Shown here: one piece after another, positions 32,179 through 45,214 of the stretch | How positions within the stretch are numbered: the first letter of the stretch is position 1 | Layout of the letters: every line of letters starts with the position of its first letter | Assembly (NCBI GenBank): GCA_951230915.1 | Contig: OX579633.1 | Location: 51,846,029-51,910,028, forward strand | Source: Antitrichia curtipendula | Taxonomy: Eukaryota > Streptophyta > Bryopsida > Hypnales > Leucodontaceae | DNA: 64,000 nucleotides | Direction of reading: 5' to 3' | The notes under the pieces: model-generated | Told to the model about the DNA's origin: nothing | What the model saw: only the letters and a program-made list of their open reading frames with translations | Databases searched by the model: none | Position numbers and translations under genes: made by a program

Positions 32179-32618
32179 CCCTGGAGTGTTAAAGGTTTTA
32201 GAAAAATCAACCCTTCAATGTTGGTATGATGTTTAAAGGTTAAGTCCGTTTTAGGTGTAATTATCTAGAAGTCATTCTAACTTAGACATCAATAAAGTTG
32301 GGATGAAAAATGCACAATTAATTCTAAGACCCACCATGCCACTAGATTCTTGCTTTATCCCTCCATGCAAACATTTTTTTGACTCAATGGACAACTTCAA
32401 CCAAACACTCAACTTTTTCTTTTGCAACTCATATGCTATCATTATAAAATAAATGATGGAGATTGTAATTTTATTCTTTTATACACAAGAAGGAAGGACA
32501 CTTGCCATTTAAAAATTAAATAAAACAGTCACTTGCACGGATGGTGTGCTAAACAAATGGCCAACCTTTTTTTATGTCAATGTTGAGTTTTCTAGTCAGT
32601 AGTCGGCTCTTCCATAGA

Positions 32619-33455
32619 AAGGTAACAGGTTCATAAATTGCCCACCTAAGAGCTGAAACTGAATTTTGGGGAGGCGAAGCTTCTTGAAATAATTATCAGT
32701 AAATACTCCTTTAAAGATAAGTGGAATGGGCATCTAGCCCAAGTCGTTTCACATTTTTTGGGGAGCTTTGTGGAATTAGTAGTAAAATTTTGAAGTTGAA
32801 ATGGCATAGGGCTCTAAAATCGTCCACCTCCTAAAATGTAGATGTTTTGTAGATTGATGAAGACTCTGAAAAAGAAACATGTACACTAAATAGGGGTATT
32901 AAGGGGACCAAATAATTAAAGAGAATTATTGTGGAAAACTGTAGAATGATGTTTAAAACATGATGTGTAGACCCCGGACACTTCCGTGACTATTCATGTA
33001 AGGTAACAGGTCCAGAAATCGCCCACCGAAGAGCCGAAACTGAAATTTGGGAAGGCAAAATTTCTTGAATTATTTTCCAGTAAATTTTCCGTGAAAGAGA
33101 AGTGGATTTGGCATCTAACCTAAGTCGTTTCATATTTTTTTGGAGCTTTTTGAAATTAGTTATGAATTTTTGAAGTTGAACTGGCATAGGGCTCCAACTC
33201 AAAATCGTCCACCCCTGAAATGTACAGGATTTGTACATTAGTGAAGGCTATGAAAAAACAACATGTATAAATCGTGTACATTTTACAGGTGGGCGGTTCT
33301 TAATGCCCGAACTATTCTCGAGCTTGTTACCTTACAACAAAGGCAGATATTTGTACAGTGTGTAATGTCGATTAATTAGTATGGGTCCCCCTTAAACCCC
33401 CTGTACACAGAGTGCACATTTGGGGAAATGGGCGATTTTTGAGCCTGTTACCTTA
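32619..33455 (+). mobile_element. GGTAACAGG inverted-repeat family, two units in tandem
   Basis: Unit starts AAGGTAACAGGTTCATAAAT (32619) and AAGGTAACAGGTCCAGAAAT (33000) are followed by the same order of blocks (GAGCTGAAACTGAA, AAGTCGTTTCA, TTTGAAGTTGAA, GGCATAGGGCTC). Inverse ends TTGTTACCTT (33333) and TGGGCGATTTTTGAGCCTGTTACCTT (33454) close the array. Further partial copies lie at 43100-43268 and, reversed, at 58178-58223. Confidence 0.65.
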
Positions 33456-33810
33456 GTTCAATTGACTATTCAAGCACGGGACCCGGGGGGGCACGGGACC
33501 TGGGGGGCCCCGGACCCCGAGGTTCATGTGACTGGACTCACTGAAGGATGGCATGTCCATTGCTGTCACATGAGATTCAGTACGAAGTTATGCACATCTG
33601 TTGCGCCCTTCTGGAATGAGCTGCATCAACTGTACTCCAGCCCAGCCAGGTCGGCCACAATGTTGACTTCTGCCAGCTCAATTTGGGTTGAAATTATGAG
33701 CCAAAACTCTCTAATGTCACATTGTGGTAGATTCTAAGAATACGGTATACATATATGTGATTGGATGATTTTCACATGTAACATGTAACGCTGATTTACA
33801 ACATTTGAGG

Positions 33811-34072
33811 CAGGGGTCCCTTTTGTATCCTTGAAAAGGGCAGGGTTGACGAGTCGCTATATCTGGTCGAAAATCGTGTCCGAAAATTGAACGTCCGGAC
33901 GTAGCGGACATTGCAAAACCTCAACATACGGCATACGACCTGGCAGACGGGTGGGCGAACAAGTGTGCGGACGAGCCCGGCAGATGGTAAAGTCCACTTG
34001 TTACGGGACATCTAAGGACCTTGCATCCGCGAACACTGAATGTCCGGACACCCCTGGAAAAGGGGCGCCCTG
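33811..34072. mobile_element. possible hAT-like element with CAGGG ends
   Basis: The left end CAGGGGTCCCTTTT and the right end AAAAGGGGCGCCCTG are imperfect inverses, with internal GTCCGGAC motifs on both sides (near 33893 and 34042). CAGGG termini are typical of hAT elements, but I could not find a matching 8 bp target duplication, so the assignment is weak. Confidence 0.3.
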
Positions 34073-34217
34073 TAGTGAATGTAAACCACTACTAGGAAAT
34101 CTCATGTTCACTTCTTGGGCGGGTTCTGGCTCACAATTAGGTCGTAATGTTCGATCACACAGTTTAATCCACATAATTGGGCATTACAACTTTTTCATCC
34201 AAATTCAATCTATTATG

Positions 34218-35140
34218 TTAATCCCTAAAGGATCATTTGTTCCTTCGGGGGACAAGTGGGATTTTGGGTAGGTACCTAAGGTCTCATTTTTATCCTGAAT
34301 TTTTTTTTTTAAGTTTGAAGATAGAAAAAATGATTAGCTTCATGGAAATATAATTTTTTTTCAACCAATGCCTAGGATCAAAAGTTATGCTCATAATAAT
34401 GGAGAGGTGGGAAAGGCGCGGAGAAGGGGCAATAAAAAAAAATTCAAAAATTTAAATTAAATTAAATTTTTTTTTCATTGATTATATTTTTTTCTACATG
34501 GAATGCTTAGATTCATTCCCATTTAGATTTGTTATAAGAAAGTTATGGGCAATCTAGTTTTCCAGACAATTAGAGCATCTTTCTGGAAAAAAATAACTTG
34601 TAGGACTCATTTCTGAATGCCATTTTTACAACTTAAGAAGAAAAAAAAGTTCCACATGGTTTAGTTCACTTGCTAGAACAATCTCACCACTGGGATTAGT
34701 GCATTTTAATTCCATTTTAGAGATATTAATAATTTAGATTTTCCTTCTATCTCATATCTACTTCTACTTAACAATTTTTTTAAGTATGAAGATTACGTTG
34801 TTGTTTTTTAAATTTATTTTTCCTAGACTCTCAACTCAGTTTTACACCATAAATATTTAAAGCTCAAAACTTTGTAGTACAAAAAATTAAAGTTAAGAAG
34901 GTTCAAAATCAAATAATTTAGTTCCACAATGTGTTGAAAAACTTGTTTTTTCACTTTAAACACATGTATCTTGTAGTTTGTGCGGTCAAAAAAAAATTCC
35001 ACACATTTTCATATTAGTAAGGTGTAAGATCTTACGATTAGATGTTAAAAAAAGAATTTACAAGTTTTTTTACTCTTTGCTATAAAAATGGCAGTTTTGA
35101 ATGTTTTTTGGTAGAAAAAAGGCCTTGGTCCTTTGGTTAA
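34218..35140 (+). mobile_element. TTAA-bounded element nested in another repeat
   Basis: Left end TTAATCCCTAAAGGATC, right end GGTCCTTTGGTTAA, 923 bp. The subterminal CCTTCGGGGGACAAGTGGG and the inner CACCACTGGGATTAG match the copy at 56061. It interrupts a relative of the GC-rich element: GTAAACCACTACTAGGAAAT (34081) lies on one side and a 19-of-20 inverse match (35150-35169) on the other. Confidence 0.8.
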
Positions 35141-35804
35141 TGAAATTTGATTTCCTAGTAGTAGTTTACGTCAGGCAATGTCCTTATTGTCGTGGATTGT
35201 AGAAAAAATTGTGTCGATAGGAAGTCCAATTTTTTTCTATAATCCCCTCCTCCTCGGTCATATCCCTACACAAACTTGTCTTGTTGATGACTCTTCAATC
35301 ATCAATAACTAATAAGACCCTCCCATACATCTAGTAAAGCGTACTACCTTCCTAGCACAAGGAGGCTAGGACCATTGCTTGGTTATATAATGTTATGGCA
35401 AAAAGTTATAGGTGTTTCAAACATATTACATAGAAAAGTTTTAAGTATATCATTGAATATTTGTTTGATAATCTACTAGTCGGTCAAAAGAATTGAGTCA
35501 CAAATTCAAATTTCCACATAAAATTCTAAAATTAGAATTGCATAAATTTCCAGAATTAGAATTGTTGAGATATGAATCGCAATACACATGGCCTGAGTGA
35601 TCAACGATATGTTCCGCATAATACACACAAGTTATTGTTTAGGAGCAATAATGAAGTTAGAGGGCTATGTCTTTTGCAAATGTTTTAGCTTCTCCATTCA
35701 TTTGGTTTGAGCAAAAGATAATTAAACCTCATGTAGTTTGTTCTTTCTTAAAAATTAAAAAATTAGAAAAAAACAAGAGTAGTTGTAGTAATTTTATATG
35801 TCAT

Positions 35805-36345
35805 TTAATCTCTAAAGTCCCAAAGTCCCTACGGGGAACTTTTGGGATTTCGGGTAGGCTTGTGTGACTTTAATTTTTGACATGATTTTTTGAAATTTTG
35901 TTTGAAGATGGGAAATTAGTTAGCTTGATACAAATATAATTTTTATTCAGTCGGTTCACGGGAGCAAAAATTATGCCACCCGAAGTCTGAAAAGCAACTC
36001 AAGGGGCAACCCAAAAAAATTTGAATTTTTGTCTTCATTTGAAGCTTTGAATCATTCTATTTGGAATAATGATGAGAAAGTTACGGACAATCTTGTTTTT
36101 GGGGCAATCTAAGCATCTTCTTGGAAAAAACTTGTTTTCTTCACTTTGAATGCAAATATCTTACAATCTATGTCAAAGTTTTTGAAATTTCTTCCATGTA
36201 TTCTTATACTAGTGTAGTACAAGAGTATATGATTAGATATGCGAAGAAAAAAGATTTTTTATATTTTTTTGCTCTTTGCAATAGAAATGACAATTTTGAA
36301 TGATCTTTGATGGAAAAAAAAAGGCCTTGGAACTTTAGGGGTTAA
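35805..36345 (+). mobile_element. TTAA-bounded element, internally deleted
   Basis: Left end TTAATCTCTAAAGTCCC, right end CCTTGGAACTTTAGGGGTTAA, 541 bp. It lacks the central CACCATTGGGATTAG-containing portion present in 0.9 kb copies, so it is an internal deletion derivative. GAGAAAGTTACGGACAATCT and CAATCTATGTCAAAG are retained. Confidence 0.8.
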
Positions 36346-38066
36346 GCTACTAAATGCAGACACCCTAAATAAAGTAAAATATCCAATAATTAAGAATGAA
36401 CAAACTTTGGCTACACAATGTTTTAAACTATTTGACTTTCATGAGATGATTTCTTCTCGTGTGGCTTTGTAGCAATGAAGTGTGATGCTGGAAAATAGTT
36501 CATGGATTTAGAATGTGCCTATCTAACAAAATTATAACATTAATAATTAATCTGATTGATTAATTTACCTTAGCAATTATACTATTTAAGTTTTGAAAAC
36601 TTTAGTAAGCTCCTTTGACTACAAATTTTGAACTTGTTGTACAAAATATTTAGAATAATTCCCAATCATTATGTTCTACATGTTAAGCTTTGTTTTATGT
36701 CATTCCAAACAAATATTGCCAAATGTATAAGGACTTATACGATTTCAGTATAAAGCAGGCAATTAAAACATACATTTAAAAAAAATCTCATTTGATTGGA
36801 TTGACTAATACGTACTCCAATAAAACTATACAACCCTATTCCGACTAATGAGATGAAAGGTATGAAGAGAATTATTTTGCTGGCAATGAGGGGAATAAAT
36901 GTAGTTTCATTTTACAAACAATATGGGGAAAAAACATAGTTTAATTTTACAAGTTCTTTTCCGAACTCAATCAGAAGAATTTTCAAGTAAATAAATAAAC
37001 ATTAGACATGTGTTGCTTTACCAAAACATTTTTACCATTGAAATTAACAAATCTTAATTTCATTCTAAAGTTATTAGTCATTTAGGTTTCTCTATCATAT
37101 ACCTCCTTTTGCTCAGCAATTTATTTAATATGAATATGAGATTATATTCTATCAAGTTTTTTTCATGTCATTCTATCCAATTTCTAACATGCGGACTAAA
37201 TTGCAAATGTTATAGAACCTACATTTTTTTTTAATATTGAAAGACGAAACTTCACCTTTGGGAAGGATTAGAGAAAACTACTTTTTGAAGTTTAGGCATT
37301 ATAATCTTGCAATCAATAGGGGTTTGCACTTTGAAAATTTGGGAAGGTATATAATTCAAAAAAGTTCACAAAAAATAATACAATTAAATTCATAAAAGAA
37401 CACAAAATGATGAAAATTTTGGCATTATCTTGCCAAAGAGTATTTTGAAGTTTGTTTGGCCTCTAAATAACAAAGAACTTTATGGGTTAAGAGAAATGCA
37501 TGTATTATCTAGTCAGTGACATTGCAAAACATTTAAGATTGTCACCTTAAAACTGCAAGACTATTGAATTTTTTTTTTGCATTGTGTAAACAAATAGGAT
37601 TGTGAGTACATTGTAATGAACTTACTCATTTGCGACATTGTGAAATGAAATCACTTGTAAAATAATTGTTAAACCATTCCCTTTGCATATTTATATTTTT
37701 TGAGAAATTGTTTGACTGCAATCAATATGGAATATCAACCTAGTACACATATTTCTTTGTCATTAGTATTACTATTCCATATCCTTTGTGAAAATCTGTG
37801 TCCATACATCTTGCCACATCATTATTCCATATATAACATCCGTATGTATTCCATATGTATTCCATATATAGTATTATGTATCAATATAAATATTTGTATT
37901 AACATTTTTTTGTTTTCAAAGATTGAAGGTAGAGGAAGGGGCTTCAAATTTCCCCTCTTCCAGATTGACAATTGAGGTTCAAAGCTGTGGAGGTTTTCCA
38001 AAAACAATTTAATCGGCAATGGAAATTGTCTGATTGTTTTTGTTTTTTTAAAATTTAATCAATGAA

Positions 38067-38085
38067 GGGGGGGGGGGGAGGGGGG
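38067..38085. repeat. poly-G tract
   Basis: A run of 12 G, one A, then 6 G in AT-rich DNA. Possible G-quadruplex, or a polymerase-slippage product. Confidence 0.85.
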
Positions 38086-38165
38086 ATATTTTCCCCTACT
38101 AGATCAATGGTTATGTATTTTTTATGAGTAATGGGGGAGCAAGCATTGGGTTGCACGCATCTTTG

Positions 38166-38249
38166 GGTTACATGGTTACATTGTTACATTGTTACATTGT
38201 TACATTGTTACATTGTTACATTTGTTACATTTGTTACATTGTTACATTG
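38166..38249. repeat. GTTACATT octamer minisatellite
   Basis: About ten tandem copies of GTTACATT, with two 9-base variants (TGTTACATT). Confidence 0.9.
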
Positions 38250-38667
38250 TAAGGTTCAAAATAAACTTTCTTTTCTTTTGGAATATTGAAGTCAAAGTTT
38301 TTTATTTATTTTTCCTCACATTTTAATACAAGCTTTATGAGAGATCCCAGGCTTATATACGCAAACAAATTAAAAAGTCATTGTATCTCTTTGCACTAGA
38401 AATAGTACTTTTGAAGTAGTTTTTTTGGTAAAGCATGGTTATGAATCTTACCAATTAATACCAAACTTACGAAATATTCATTAAAAAAACAAGTTGTGAG
38501 CCTTCTAAAGAATGGACAACCAACACTAGTTTATAACCTCCAGTTGAAATATTTAATAGTCTGAAAGTTAATGATCCATTTACTTACCTTTCATTGTGAT
38601 TTTAGGTATATTGTTACTTATTGCAAAGAAAAAAATGACTTGGAGTCTTAGACAAGAACTAAAACTA

Positions 38668-39087
38668 TGGTAGAACCACCTATTACCACCTAGGGATCCA
38701 TACCCAACCTGTAGGGCATGGCTATTTCCAACCAAAGCAGGAACAAGTTTCCAACCAAAGTTTGAAATGTGATTTTTCCTTTGCAAGATTGGCACTAGAA
38801 GGTCATGACACATATTTTGATGTAGTGAGCAAGAAAGTAGGAAGTAGTGAGCAGTAAAGTAGATTTGGAATGATCGGAATTGGAAGACTCTATTTGTTGG
38901 ATACATGTTGAGGCAAACTTTTAACTTCCAAAATTCACAGCAATTTGAATTTAAGGAAAAAATTCACAAAAACTTGGCAGTGCCCATCATTTCTATCGCT
39001 CTATAGGGTAGTAAATTTACATTGCCTTCTACTACTCTAAAACATGTGTGGAATTGCTTAAGTGGTCGACTATAGGTGGTTCTACCA
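38668..39087. mobile_element. TA-flanked miniature inverted-repeat element, copy 2
   Basis: Termini TGGTAGAACCACCT and AGGTGGTTCTACCA are flanked by TA on both sides. Same family as 11931-12305: shared CATACCCAACCTGTAGGG, TTTCCAACCAAAG, GTCATGACACAT and AAATTTACATTGCCTT. It is 45 bases longer. Confidence 0.8.
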
Positions 39088-39239
39088 TAGTGGACAAAGG
39101 CGACCAATCTTGCTTTCATTGATATGAAAACCAAAAACTTTAGCCCCTGGTGATCCAAGGGGAGAGGTACTTTCAAAATTATGGCGGACAAAACTGCCAA
39201 GAACTTGAGAATTTTTTTTGCTCATTTTTTAATTCAGAT

Positions 39240-39909
39240 CGGATAGAATATAACTGTAGGATTTTGAAGCTTATATTGAGAGTGAGAACCTCAAAACTTT
39301 CAGATTATTTGGCCGTAGAGTTTAGGAGATATTTTTAAATTTGAAGTTTTATTTGGGTCAACAAAAATATAGGGCAATGCAGTTTTAAGAAGCATATCTT
39401 TGTCAAAATATTTCAATATGATTCTTTTTTAGGCTTAATGAAAGATTAAAAATTTGAGATTGTAATTGTACAATTTCACAACATTACAAGCATTTTTCAA
39501 TTCATGGTGGAGCTTGCAATACATGGCAATAATTGAAATGAGAGTAGTGTTTGTAAGGGGAAAAAAATGGAACACTTGTCTTCTCCTTGAAGTCTTTATA
39601 TCTGCCATTTTTGAGGTGGATTTGACCTTTTGAAATGGGAAAGAATTACATTGGTTGGCTAACTTTTATATCCATGCCCAAAACAAATCCCAGAAAATGA
39701 GATGTAAACTACACTACACCACTTAATTTGCAAAAAATCCACGAGGTTGAGTTTGATCCAAAATTTGATGAAATTACCATCATTGGATTTATTACGAAGT
39801 CTTATTTCAAAAAATAATTTTTATTTTAAAAGAACTCAAAATTTGAGAACGAGCAGCTCAAAAAAAAGGTAGCAATCAGAAAATGATTGCTTGGGTCATT
39901 AGGGGTTAA
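39240..39909 (-). mobile_element. TTAA-bounded element, left end unresolved
   Basis: The right end CATTAGGGGTTAA (to 39909) follows an AT-rich stretch with blocks resembling the reversed family (CATCATTGGATTTATTAC, AACGAGCAGCTC). The left border is a guess. Confidence 0.3.
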
Positions 39910-40687
39910 GAAAATGCCAGGCAAACACTAGTTCAAAAATCAATGTTTTAAAAATCAAAAAGTTTTTTTGGGACTAAACCCATTTTTATTTGTGATCGTC
40001 ATATTTATTTCATTCTTTTTAATGTATTCCTTTCTCTGATATACACACTAAGAGCCCCCAAACTCTCCTTGATTTTAATACTTAAATTTGGAAACCTCAA
40101 GATTTCTTAAGTTTATGATGTACTCTGACTAGCTCAATATAAATTTTCAGTCTCGATTGAAACTTTCACCATAGTAAGAAAATATGAATGCAAGGAAAAA
40201 ATCTATTTAACCAATTATAATAACTCTTAACATAGAAATAAAGCATATCAACATTGTAATATAGAATCTTAACTTCTTGAATTTTTGCATTTTGACAAAT
40301 ATAATTATCCAAATGAATTTTTAATAAAAAAATTGTTTGGGAAGATGTTTTCATTGCCTGCAAAATAGATTTCTTCATATTATTCAGCTCACTTATTACA
40401 ATGGCAATGGAATGAGTAAAACCTTCCCCTCAGTATATATTCAGTCCAAATTCTTTTTTAGGTTTCTTGTTTGAAATTGGAATCATTCAATTTGCCAAAG
40501 ATTTTTATCTATTTATTGAAATTTACAAAATTTATTTTTTCTTTGAAGGTATTTGCAATTTCCATTTTAAAAAGACAAGGAACAAAGGATACTATGAGAA
40601 TGTGTCCAATATTGCTAAAAACTCAAAAAAGAATTGTCAATACCTTGGATATTAAAGCATGTGCATATAAAACATTTGATCAAATCC

Positions 40688-41638
40688 TTAACCCCTAAAG
40701 GATCAAACTGCGTTTTTTGGCAACATAGCGATTTTGGGCAGCTCACTACGGATGGAATTTTTCTTTTATTTCTTTGAAATTTTCACACAACATGTGCCCA
40801 AGGAGTAGATTTAAAGCCCAACTATTTTTGTAACTTTTGACTACATGGTTAAAAAGTTATTGCATGATATGTGATTTTCTTTGAACTCTGAGCAGCCCGG
40901 GCAGCTCAGAAAATTTCTTTAAAAATGAGTTTTAAAAGAAATAAAAATTTGAAATCGGTTTATTAGATTTTTATCTAAGTAGGAAGCTTTGGATCATCCC
41001 ATTTTGATCGACGAGTCAAAAGTTATGAGGAGTTTTAGTTTGGGGTAGTTTGCCACTAGTTATAGAATCTGTACATTACAAAAAAAGTTTGAAATCCTTT
41101 ATTTAATTTAATTTTGATATTTTGGGAAAAAAATAACAACAATAGTTGTAGATTGTTTGTAACCATTTTTACCATTGGGATTGGAATTTTTCAATTCCAT
41201 AAATAAATTGTTTACAATTTAGTATTTTGGCTCATTTTCTACTTCTTTCTACTTACTATTTTTTTTATACATGTTGTACAATTCCAAATGATTTGAAAAT
41301 TTTCAAGCATGTAGCCAACTTGAATTGAAGAAATAATTCAAAGAGTTACAACCATTTGGACTTTGTTTCATACAAATATTGCCTTCTGAAGTGCAGCTGC
41401 CCGGATTTTCGCAGTGGTAAGAAAAAAGGATTTTTGTAACTTCAAACACTAATATCTTGCAATCTACACGGCGGAAATTTCTGAAATTTTTCCACATCTT
41501 TTTAAATCAGTTTACTAAAAGATCCTATGGTTAAATTTGTCCTAAATTGTTTTTTTTCTAAAATTTGGTGGTTGTCTTAAAAATGACAGTTTTAGAGTGG
41601 CTTTGGTGAAAACATAGTCAAAAACCTTTAGGGGTTAA
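40688..41638 (+). mobile_element. TTAA-bounded element, GTTTTTTGGCAACA subfamily
   Basis: TTAACCCCTAAAGGATC at the left and ACCTTTAGGGGTTAA at the right, 951 bp. The subterminal block is GTTTTTTGGCAACATAG, not the CCCCTCGGGG palindrome of the other subfamily. Inner blocks: ACCATTGGGATTGGAATTTT and TATCTTGCAATCTACACGG. Best-preserved copy of this subfamily with 58259-59159. Confidence 0.85.
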
Positions 41639-41789
41639 GTATGAATCCTATGGTTAAATTATTTTATTTCTATTAAAAACTCTTGGATATTAAAAAATAA
41701 CTTTAAATACATCACAACAAGCATTATTTGAACTCCTATGAATAAATTACAAATTTTTGAAGTGCCATAAATTATTGGGGTATTTAACT

Positions 41790-42701
41790 ATCCCCTAAAA
41801 ACCTTTCAATGACCCAAATGTTTTTTTTCATTTTGGGGCAAGCTCCTATGAATGCAATTCTTGATAGTATTTTCTAAAAAATTTATCTAAAGTTTATTTA
41901 GTTAGTTAGTTTTCTAATGAACCAATTTGCAAAAGAAACAAGTTTATAGTTAGAGATTTACATTGTTTTTTTATTTCCTTAGGTACACTTTTGAGCAGCT
42001 AATAAAGTATTTTTTTTAACTGAAAAAATTATTTTCTTGTAGAATAGATCCATACATGCAATGAATTACTTTTATTCATGTCATTCTAATGAGTGAGGTA
42101 AAAGATTGAGTAAAGGATATGAGGAATTTTATTTGAGGGTGGTAATGAAATATTCCCAAAACAACAATTATGAGGTTTGTTTATCAACTGAATTTTCTCA
42201 ATTTTTGAAAACAAATAAGTGCATAGGATTTAGATAGTTTATACAACATTTTTCACCATTGGGATTGGTCTATTTAAATTCTACATTAGATTTATTAGCA
42301 ATTTAGTTTTTTCTATAATCTTATATCTCTTTCCATGTAATGATTATTTAAGGGAAGAAATGAAGTTTCTTTTTCTTGAATCATTTTTTTCATAGACTCC
42401 CAACTCAATTTTCTAGTATAATATTGAATTTCTTCATGTAGTGAAAGATAAGCATTTTTTCTAAAAATATTTCAGAGCTAAAACTTCACCTTTTAGAATG
42501 ATTTAAAAAACTTATTGTACTACTTTGAACATTTTTATCTTGGAAATGATGGAGAAGTACACATTCAAGTTAGATACAAGATTTGACAATTTGAAGTTGC
42601 AAAAAGTTAGAGATTACAAATTTGGCAACTCTACCTTGTTTTCAACATGTGTTGTTTGGGAGCAATTTTGTACATAAACACCCAAAAGCCTTAGGGATTA
42701 A
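41790..42701 (+). mobile_element. TTAA-bounded element, diverged
   Basis: Left end near ATCCCCTAAAAACC, right end GCCTTAGGGATTAA (to 42701). The inner CACCATTGGGATTGGTC and CATAGACTCCCAACTCAATT blocks match other copies. The TTAA at the left is displaced by three bases, so the left border is tentative. Confidence 0.5.
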
Positions 42702-43099
42702 AATTGATCATAAATTCTCATGTTTAGTCAACGTCCATTCATGCAAGAATCATGTAAGAACAATCACTTTTAGGGAAAGGGAGTGATAAGTAGGTGTTGT
42801 TATCTAACTAGTTCCAAACTTGTGTGACTTATGTTTAAAGAAAATTCTAAGGTATCTTGCCCAATGGATCACAAGAATTGGCAAGTAATCTAAGCTCAAC
42901 CAATTTACTTTCCTAGCAAAACATTCAATAGCCTTGAAAGAGTTTGCCTTAAGTCTGCATCCACAAAGTTCATTCAATATATTACCGATTATATCCAATG
43001 TGCTCAAAAGAGGCAATATTTGCCTTACACCATCAAAGTGTGTTATTTCTAATGCCATGTTCAATGCTTGAGGCAACCATGGCACTACATTCTTCATTC

Positions 43100-43268
43100 T
43101 AAGGTAATAGGTCTAGAGGTTGCCTACCTAAGAGCTGAAACTGAATTCCGGGAAGCAAAGCTTCTTCAAATAATTTTCAGTAATTTTTCCTTGAAAGACA
43201 AGTGGAATTGGCAATCCATGGTAACTCAAGTTGTTTCATATTTTTTGGAGCTCTGTAGAATTAGTTAA
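43100..43268 (+). mobile_element. GGTAACAGG family fragment
   Basis: Starts TAAGGTAATAGGTCTAGAGG and contains AGAGCTGAAACTGAATT, AAGACAAGTGGAATTGGCA and TTTTTTGGAGCTCTGTAGAA, as in the tandem pair at 32619. Truncated at the 3' side. Confidence 0.6.
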
Positions 43269-44118
43269 CTTTTCAATCAACTATCCATCATTATTATGCT
43301 TAGTGCCATTGGCTCCCACAGTTAAGTACTGATGGGATGCAAAATATTCTATATCATTCTACTGGGGAAGGCAATAGAGCTATAGACTATTGAATGTTAC
43401 GAAAACAACAATAAAAAATAAAAAATTTTACACAAATTATTGAGAGATATTTGAAAAAAGGAATGCCATCAAGAACGGTAAAAAAAAGAAAAGAAAAAAG
43501 GTTAGTGATCACAGAGAAGTAAAGGAACTACAAAATTGGATCCCTTTGGTGACTACCTTTCTCTCCAGACATTGATCCTGCCCCCCTCAAACTGCGGTAT
43601 CTATCCTTGCTGCCACGCACTTTAGCCAATTCCCATGTGGATAAAATGATGTGGATCCTGCCCCATAAAAATTTAAAAAAAAGAAGAAGTCTGCCTTGCC
43701 TTATTAGTTAATAGCCGATCCATAAAGCTCATGTGTAAAGCTTCATTGAAAAGTACACTGAACTTGTTTTGAGCACAAAACTTGGACACTTTGTAACTCA
43801 GGACCTAATCCATTTTTCCAACACCAAAGGGGAAAAAGTCTTGTAAGTGAACTGACTTTCAGAAAAATATCCCCGCCGGAAACGGGACCTGTCCGTCCTC
43901 TGGCAATACTTTTTGAAATAACAAAGGCATTGACGTAAGAAGTGAGCGAATCTATATATCGGCTGCCCTCCATGCAACCCAAGTCCCTGGGTTCCATTTC
44001 GTGCTTTTGAACATTCATGATACTATTCGTGAGCTGGCGAGCGGGCGGTGCAATCCCAACGCGGTAGAGTAAAACTATGCGGAATAGTGAAACTAGGTTG
44101 CCTTACTAGTAACAATGA

Positions 44119-44333
44119 TTGGGGGTGGATTGACCCCCTCCTTCGGCCTTACTAAGGGTGCATGTAAAATAAAAGCCCCCTATTTTGGGCCGTTCCAGGG
44201 TATATTCTTGACTTCATACAACAAATTTGGGATCTCTGATCGCAAATATGAATTCAAAATTTGCAAAAAGAATCATGTGCAAAAAATAGGGTTGGCTTGT
44301 AGGGCCGAGCGAGGGGGTCAATCCACCCCGGCC
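44119..44333. mobile_element. Mutator-like miniature element with 10 bp target duplication
   Basis: Inverted ends GGGGTGGATTGACCCCCTC and GAGGGGGTCAATCCACCCC (19 of 19) lie within direct 10 bp repeats GTAACAATGA at 44109-44118 and 44334-44343. The 9-11 bp target duplication is characteristic of Mutator-like elements. The inner block GATCGCAAATATGAATTCAA is shared with 23296-23520 and with a 3' fragment near 63280. Non-coding, 215 bp. Confidence 0.8.
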
Positions 44334-44381
44334 GTAACAATGAGGTTGCATGACTAAGGGAGCCCACCCATTTCCGACCAC

Positions 44382-45214
44382 TTAACCCCTAAATGCCTAA
44401 GCCTTTTGAAGTGTATTTTTCCTATGGATAATTAACAAGGACTAAGGGTTATCTCCAATGAAGTAAATTGTTGTTGTTGTTTTTCCAAAATCTAACCATA
44501 TAGATGTTTTAAATAACTTGCTTATTAGTAAGTAGGACAATTTTGAGTGCGAAATTGCATAGGAGTTGTGAGATTTTTAACAAGAGAAATGTATGCTTTC
44601 TATTTTTAGTATGTTGTCCCACCCCACAATATTTCAAAAATTTGCACATAAGATTTTTTTGGAATTGGAGGTGACACGGACAACTACAAATAGTGCTAGC
44701 ACACTAAAATGCATTTTCAAAAAACTTAGTTTCACATGAAAAAACTATCAAATTCATTACACAATCCACCTTGCAATTGTTGTAATGCAATTTATTTTTT
44801 TATAAATAGAGATCGCAAATAAATCCAAATTAACATTTTTCATTTTTACATTTTCAACGGTAAAAATCATGAAAACACTTTATTCTTTCCATTGAGACCA
44901 TTTTTAAAGCAAATGGATACGTACAATATTTTAGATCTCAAATTAAGTGAAATTACCAAACTTTGCTCAAAGCCAGGGTTTAGGGTAAAATTGGCAAACT
45001 TTACTCTTTACTAATGGTACATATATGCCTTGGAAGACATTTCAATAATCAAATATTTAACTTTTTTAGTGAAAAATGAAAGATTCCAATAGTTAACCCT
45101 GAAAATTGTCCATAAAATATTTTTAAACAGTCAAAGGAATTTAAGTGCGTACACCAAAATGAACTTAAAATTTCAAACTGACCATATATGGGCGATTGGG
45201 CAGTTAGGGGTTAG
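44382..45214 (+). mobile_element. TTAA-bounded element
   Basis: Left end TTAACCCCTAAATGCC, right end CAGTTAGGGGTTAG, 833 bp. The interior is diverged from the main consensus; the assignment is based on ends and length. Confidence 0.5.

Noticed and set aside
38166..38249. CRISPR-like array
   Set aside because: The 8-base units are contiguous without spacers, so this is a minisatellite, and the DNA is a plant nuclear genome.
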